From Desulfobacula sp. (lineage in GTDB: Bacteria > Desulfobacterota > Desulfobacteria > Desulfobacterales > Desulfobacteraceae): 10,585 bases of DNA. Shown in pieces: positions 7,870 to 10,585 of this stretch. Position 1 is the stretch's first letter, and each line of letters opens with the position of its first letter. Made by a program: the position numbers and the translations under genes. Location of the stretch: NCBI GenBank assembly GCA_027858355.1, contig JAQICW010000422.1, forward strand, positions 1 through 10,585. Reading direction: 5' to 3'. The notes under the pieces were generated by a model. That model had not been told where the DNA came from. It ran no database searches and saw nothing but the letters and a program-made list of their open reading frames with translations.

Positions 7870-9120
7870 TTAAATGCGCTGGATATCTGCTCCCAAAGAT
7901 GAGAATTTTTTTTCTATGGATTCATAACCCCTGTCCATGTGGTAGATCCTTGAAATTTCAGTTGTACCCTCAGCAATCAGACCGGCAATCACCAGAGAGG
8001 CACTGGCACGCAAATCAGAAGCCATAACAGGAGCTGCCTGCAGTCTTTCAACTCCCCGGACCATGGCATAATTTCCATTGGAAATTGAGATATCCGCTCC
8101 CATGCGCAGCAATTCATTGGCATGGATGAATCGATTTTCAAAAATAGATTCATGGATCACACTGGTGCCCTTTGCAATGGTCATAAGAGCCATGAACTGA
8201 GCCTGCATATCTGTTGGAAAGCCTGGGTAGGGAAGGGTTTTTATATCAATGCTTTTAATGGTATCGCTTCCCAGAACCCTGACCTGGTTTTCACTAACCT
8301 CAATGGTTGCACCTGTAGCTTTAAGCTTGCTTATAATCCCGCCCATATGATCTGGGTTACAATCCTTTACCAACACATCGCCATTTGTTGCAGCAGCGGC
8401 AACCATAAAGGTACCAGCCTCAATCCTGTCAGGGATCACATTTACCTGAACCGGGTTGAGCCTTTCCACACCTTCAATGGTAACAATGGCTGTTCCAGCA
8501 CCTGAAATCCTCGCACCCATTTGAATCAGGGCATCTGCAAGGCATAAAATTTCAGGTTCTCTGGCTGCATTTCTCAGAATTGTGGTTCCCTTGGCAAGGA
8601 CAGCTGCCATCATGAGGTTCTCAGTCCCAGTTACCGTGGGATTATCAAAATAGATTTCATTGCCAATCAGTCGATTTGCCTTTGCTTCAATATAGCCGTG
8701 ATCCATGGAAATTTCAGCACCCAGAGCTTCAAGCCCTGAAAGGTGCATATTGACAGGTCTTGCACCAATGGCGCACCCGCCGGGCATGGAAACCTTTGCA
8801 TGGCCAAACCTGGCAACCAAAGGACCCAGGACAAGAATGGAAGCCCGCATTTTCCGGACAAGATCATATTCTGCTTCTATTTTATTAATGCCGGAACCAT
8901 CAATCGTTAAGGTGTTACCTTCAACGTTAGAAATCGCTCCTAAATCTTCAAGCAGCATTCGAATACTGGTGATGTCCATGAGTTTGGGAACATTGGTAAA
9001 TGTAGATGTTCCATTTACAAGTATGCTTGAAGCAATTAAAGGCAGAGCAGCATTTTTAGCACCGCTGATAATGACTTCGCCATTAAGCCGTTTGCCACCA
9101 TTTATTAAAATTTTATCCAT
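7870..9120 (-). CDS. murA: UDP-N-acetylglucosamine 1-carboxyvinyltransferase (MurA)
   Basis: MurA transfers the enolpyruvyl group of phosphoenolpyruvate to UDP-GlcNAc, the first committed cytoplasmic step of peptidoglycan synthesis. The 416 residues match the usual length (about 419 in E. coli) and cover the two-lobed EPSP-synthase-like fold end to end. Key residues are visible: K22 and N23 in SGAKNAALP; the catalytic loop [13 protein letters not shown] with Cys116, equivalent to E. coli Cys115; R121; DRIEAGTF (231-238); D304 in [13 protein letters not shown] (327-331); and R397 in MDRGYE. The cysteine form of the loop implies the normal fosfomycin-sensitive type rather than the Asp form. The ATG at 9120 gives the standard MurA N-terminus (MDKILINGG) although no good ribosome-binding site precedes it; an in-frame TAA lies 19-21 bases upstream. 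It is the first gene of the operon with comEC and a membrane protein. Upstream are an AT-rich hairpin and a broken NERD gene. Confidence 0.97.
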   Translation of the reverse strand: MDKILINGGKRLNGEVIISGAKNAALPLIASSILVNGTSTFTNVPKLMDITSIRMLLEDLGAISNVEGNTLTIDGSGINKIEAEYDLVRKMRASILVLGPLVARFGHAKVSMPGGCAIGARPVNMHLSGLEALGAEISMDHGYIEAKANRLIGNEIYFDNPTVTGTENLMMAAVLAKGTTILRNAAREPEILCLADALIQMGARISGAGTAIVTIEGVERLNPVQVNVIPDRIEAGTFMVAAAATNGDVLVKDCNPDHMGGIISKLKATGATIEVSENQVRVLGSDTIKSIDIKTLPYPGFPTDMQAQFMALMTIAKGTSVIHESIFENRFIHANELLRMGADISISNGNYAMVRGVERLQAAPVMASDLRASASLVIAGLIAEGTTEISRIYHMDRGYESIEKKFSSLGADIQRI

Positions 9121-9160
9121 AAAGAGAGTATTACTTTTTTATTGATGTGAATAGGGTTTT

Positions 9161-9193
9161 GCCCCCAAAAAAAACAAACTCAACTATTGAGTT
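9161..9193 (-). terminator. AT-rich hairpin with T-tract just upstream of murA (possible terminator)
   Basis: AACTCAA (9177-9183) and TTGAGTT (9187-9193) form a perfect 7-bp stem with a 3-base loop. Reading the - strand, the stem is followed by TGTTTTTTTT. This is the shape of an intrinsic terminator for transcription coming from the right, but the stem has only two GC pairs, so it is weak. It could protect murA from readthrough or act as a leader element. A second AACTCAA copy at 9223-9229 could compete for pairing. Confidence 0.45.
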
Positions 9194-9232
9194 CAACGAA
9201 TTTTTACGCTGTTTTGTTAAAAAACTCAAGAA

Positions 9233-9424
9233 TTATTTATGGTTGAGGGTCCCTTTGGAATAATTAGGATAGTGTCTTATCCACTCACCATGCTTATTAG
9301 CAGATATTTCAGAAGTGACACTTTTGGATTCGATTACCGTAAAGCCAAATCTATGTATGATTAGATGATCATTTTGCGCTATGTCGTCATGCATCTGTAT
9401 TCGTAGGTCATTGATAAAAAAATA
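9233..9424 (-). pseudogene. Broken fragment of a NERD (nuclease-related) domain protein
   Basis: Reading the - strand, this open stretch of 63 codons (first ATG at 9394, giving 53 residues) has clear NERD-domain features. It carries FINDLRIQ, then AQNDHLIIHRFGF, then VIESKSV and GEWIRHYPNYSKG. This is the family's order of a strand ending in DLR, the Q-x-D-H element, and the E-x-K element of a PD-(D/E)xK-like nuclease fold. The fragment starts right after an in-frame TGA and ends at a TAA soon after SKG, where intact members continue for many residues. The N-terminal part and everything after the core are missing, so it cannot encode a whole protein. The family match is by eye. It sits between the toxin-antitoxin terminator and murA, as a relic of an earlier insertion. 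A short expressed protein is possible but unlikely. Confidence 0.7.
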
Positions 9425-9463
9425 TCATGTTTCAATAAATCCTTTTGTGATTATGGGACAACA

Positions 9464-9496
9464 CAAAAATCACCGGTGAAATCCGGTGCATTTTTA
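9464..9496 (-). terminator. Intrinsic terminator of the toxin-antitoxin operon, possibly bidirectional
   Basis: CACCGG (9471-9476) and CCGGTG (9483-9488) form a perfect GC-rich 6-bp stem around the 6-base loop TGAAAT. Flanking AAAAAT and ATTTTT extend it after a one-base bulge. On the - strand the stem is followed by ATTTTTG, about 45 bases after the toxin stop codon. The + strand also has a short T-run, so it could stop transcription in both directions. Confidence 0.75.
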
Positions 9497-9531
9497 AGTT
9501 GTAAAATCGAACGTCTGGTACGATATGAATA

Positions 9532-10065
9532 TTATTGTTGAAATAATTGCCCTACAATTTTCATTGGCATGAACATTCGTGCCTTACTATTTTGGCAGCA
9601 CAATACTTCAAAACCGTATTTTGAATAAAAATTTTCAGCTGCTTCTTTTAAGCAATCGACAATAATTGCATATGCTCTCATGTGAGAATTTATTTCCCAT
9701 AAATATTCAAGCGCTTTTATTAGGGTTATTTTCCCCAAACCTTGACCATGATATTCTGAATGAACAGCTAGCTGAGCAAGTAAAAATACCGGCACAGGAT
9801 AACGTGGTAACTTTTTCATAAGTTTTTTTGGTAAAGTTCCTCTGCCAATAGAACTAGGTGCAATTGTATAAAAGGTACAAATGGGGTATTTGCCGTTAGG
9901 AAGTGGAATGGAGGCGGGTAATAGCATTGTTCTGCTTATGCCTGCGACCATATGCTTTGCAGCCTTAGTTCGGATGAATTCATTTAATTCAACTTCACCG
10001 CAATCAAATGAAGCCCGATCGTGGATAACCTTGTCAAGCTCTATGAATTCTTTAGCCCAACTCAT
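9532..10065 (-). CDS. GNAT-family acetyltransferase toxin of a type II toxin-antitoxin pair (TacT/AtaT-like)
   Basis: The 177-residue protein has the layout of toxins paired with DUF1778 antitoxins. These use acetyl-CoA to acetylate the amino group of aminoacyl-tRNAs and so block translation. Visible features are the N-terminal DCGEVELNEFI segment (21-31), the long strand PVFLLAQLAVHSEYHGQGLG (about 92-111) containing the acetyl-CoA pyrophosphate loop HGQGLG (106-111), and FYSKYGF (146-152), which carries the tyrosine (Tyr147) expected near the active site. The first position of the Q/R-x-x-G-x-G/A loop is His here. No membrane or signal segment is present. The start ATG overlaps the antitoxin stop (ATGA), which makes translation coupled and fixes the start. 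The length is normal for the group and no frame damage is seen, so it is probably active. The target tRNA cannot be read from the sequence. Confidence 0.9.
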   Translation of the reverse strand: MSWAKEFIELDKVIHDRASFDCGEVELNEFIRTKAAKHMVAGISRTMLLPASIPLPNGKYPICTFYTIAPSSIGRGTLPKKLMKKLPRYPVPVFLLAQLAVHSEYHGQGLGKITLIKALEYLWEINSHMRAYAIIVDCLKEAAENFYSKYGFEVLCCQNSKARMFMPMKIVGQLFQQ

Positions 10066-10331
10066 TTGATCCCTTGTTTTTTGGCAAAAGATGTCGCATC
10101 CAGAAGAGCTTTATTTGGTTTTTGAGTTTTCTCACAAGCACTAATGAAAAGATCAAAAATATCATTTTCAACTATGATACTTTCATGTTGAGCAATCACC
10201 TGGGTTGCGTTGTCATCAATTAGTTTGACAATATACTCAGTAAGGCTTTTTAATCCAAGCAAGGCCGACGCTTTTTCAGCTTTTGCTTTAATTTCTTGAT
10301 CTAATCTCATATCAAGGCGAGTGGTAGCCAT
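10062..10331 (-). CDS. DUF1778 ribbon-helix-helix antitoxin (TacA/AtaR-like)
   Basis: The 89-residue partner of the GNAT toxin has an N-terminal ribbon-helix-helix DNA-binding part (about 3-45: TTRLDMRLDQEIKAKAEKAS, then LKSLTEYIVKLIDD). It also has the C-terminal toxin-neutralising segment typical of DUF1778 (about 53-80: IVENDIFDLFISACE, then KPNKALLDA), matching the family's consensus 'L-x-x-x-D-F-x-x-F-L-x-A-L-x-x-P-x-x-P-N-x-x-L'. In this family the antitoxin dimer blocks the acetyl-CoA site of the toxin and represses its own operon. A strong AGGAGG site lies 6 bases before ATG 10331. A perfect 25-bp palindrome upstream is the likely operator. Its stop overlaps the toxin start by four bases. 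Confidence 0.92.
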   Translation of the reverse strand: MATTRLDMRLDQEIKAKAEKASALLGLKSLTEYIVKLIDDNATQVIAQHESIIVENDIFDLFISACEKTQKPNKALLDATSFAKKQGIK

Positions 10332-10337
10332 TGTTGC

Positions 10338-10343
10338 CCTCCT
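10338..10343 (-). promoter_or_regulatory. Consensus ribosome-binding site of the antitoxin
   Basis: A full AGGAGG on the - strand, 6 bases from the ATG at 10331, is the strongest such site in the window. It fits the need for antitoxin to be made in excess over toxin. Confidence 0.8.
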
Positions 10344-10350
10344 CTTTCTT

Positions 10351-10375
10351 TTTGTACGGAATCATTCCGTACAAA
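10351..10375 (-). promoter_or_regulatory. Perfect 25-bp palindrome, likely autoregulatory operator of the toxin-antitoxin operon
   Basis: The arm TTTGTACGGAAT (10351-10362) is repeated exactly as its inverse ATTCCGTACAAA (10364-10375) around a single central base. It lies 19 bases upstream of the antitoxin ATG, just outside the ribosome-binding site, and overlaps the likely -10 element. Ribbon-helix-helix antitoxins bind such inverted sites, so this is the expected operator. The symmetry is directly seen; the binding is inferred. Confidence 0.8.
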
Positions 10376-10389
10376 TATTCCATTTTCAA
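10361..10389 (-). promoter_or_regulatory. Putative sigma-70-type promoter of the toxin-antitoxin operon
   Basis: On the - strand TTGAAA (10384-10389, five of six to the -35 consensus) is followed after 17 bases by AATGAT (10361-10366, four of six to the -10 consensus). The -10 falls in the centre of the palindrome, so a bound antitoxin would block polymerase. The -10 match is modest. Confidence 0.45.
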
Positions 10390-10585
10390 ATCAACGGCTC
10401 GTCCGGTTTTTTAGGGAAGGATCACTGTAGCATTAAACTTTCTTGATCCAGGCCAACTCCATACTCTAAAATTATTGAATAAACTTTTCTGGCATCTTTG
10501 TCCTGGATTGTTTCAATTCGACGCGTGGTTTGCCAATATAGGACCATGGCACAATATCAGCGCATTGCTAGCAGGTTTTTCAAAA
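10376..10585 (-). other. Right-edge region with only a 41-codon reading frame of unknown nature
   Basis: This stretch up to the window end has no recognisable gene. The longest sensible frame on the - strand runs from ATG 10547 to TGA 10422 (41 residues, with TTRRIETIQDKD, ARKVYSIILEYGVGL and DQESLMLQ). It has no ribosome-binding site, and an in-frame TGA lies a few codons upstream after LKNLLAMR, so it may be the tail of a decayed gene entering from the right. I cannot name a family. Confidence 0.3.

Noticed and set aside
8122..8505. 127-codon + strand frame opposite murA
   Set aside because: It lies wholly inside murA on the opposite strand, with odd composition and no motif; a shadow.
8705..9145. 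Long + strand frame (146 codons) opposite murA
   Set aside because: It is the antisense shadow of murA, whose protein is fully conserved. The translated peptide shows no family features and no ribosome-binding site.
9395..9450. Reading the in-frame TGA before the NERD fragment as a selenocysteine or readthrough codon
   Set aside because: The fragment is also truncated shortly after the core by TAA, the upstream frame is not convincingly NERD-like, and no selenocysteine insertion hairpin is apparent. Decay is the simpler explanation.
9194..10585. Search for flanking direct repeats, a transposase or an integrase that would define a mobile element around the toxin-antitoxin unit
   Set aside because: No convincing direct repeats or mobility gene could be found by eye. 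A weak likeness between 9516-9530 and the operator half-site is too imperfect to count.

Overview
The window looks like a stretch of an anaerobic, AT-leaning bacterial chromosome. The best guess is a sulfate reducer of the Desulfobacterota (Desulfobacula/Desulfobacter-like). This is an inference from the giant 2-hydroxyacyl-CoA dehydratase activase-type protein and from general codon and protein style; no rRNA or other phylogenetic marker is present.

Left part, + strand (1-4603): the 3' part of a small unidentified gene runs, after a single base, into a 1435-residue protein. That protein carries two BadF/BadG/BcrA/BcrD ATPase (ASKHA) modules, a CxxCxxxC segment, and a long C-terminal part made of DUF2229-like and HgdB-like dehydratase regions. 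An expandable-looking 12-bp tandem repeat encodes the linker after the second ATPase module.

Middle, - strand (9120 down to 4573): murA (first step of peptidoglycan synthesis), comEC (DNA-uptake channel, GTG start) and an unidentified membrane protein form a tight operon with gaps of 30 and 3 bases. The last gene converges on the activase gene and the two coding ends overlap by 31 bp, so there is no room for a terminator between them.

Right part, - strand (10585 down to about 9121): this is an accessory segment. A DUF1778 ribbon-helix-helix antitoxin and a GNAT acetyltransferase toxin overlap by ATGA. They sit behind a perfect 25-bp palindrome that overlaps the likely promoter, and end at a GC-rich hairpin terminator. 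Between the terminator and murA lies an unambiguous but broken fragment of a NERD (nuclease-related) domain gene, then a second, AT-rich hairpin with a T-tract just upstream of murA. The right edge holds only a 41-codon reading frame of unknown nature.

Working together: the murA-comEC-membrane protein operon is core envelope/DNA-uptake content. The toxin-antitoxin unit and the decayed NERD gene mark a site of gene gain and loss directly upstream of an essential gene. I see no CRISPR array, tRNA, rRNA or complete insertion sequence. The most unusual items are the single-chain double activase-dehydratase protein, the comEC-coupled membrane protein, and the toxin-antitoxin/NERD-remnant segment.
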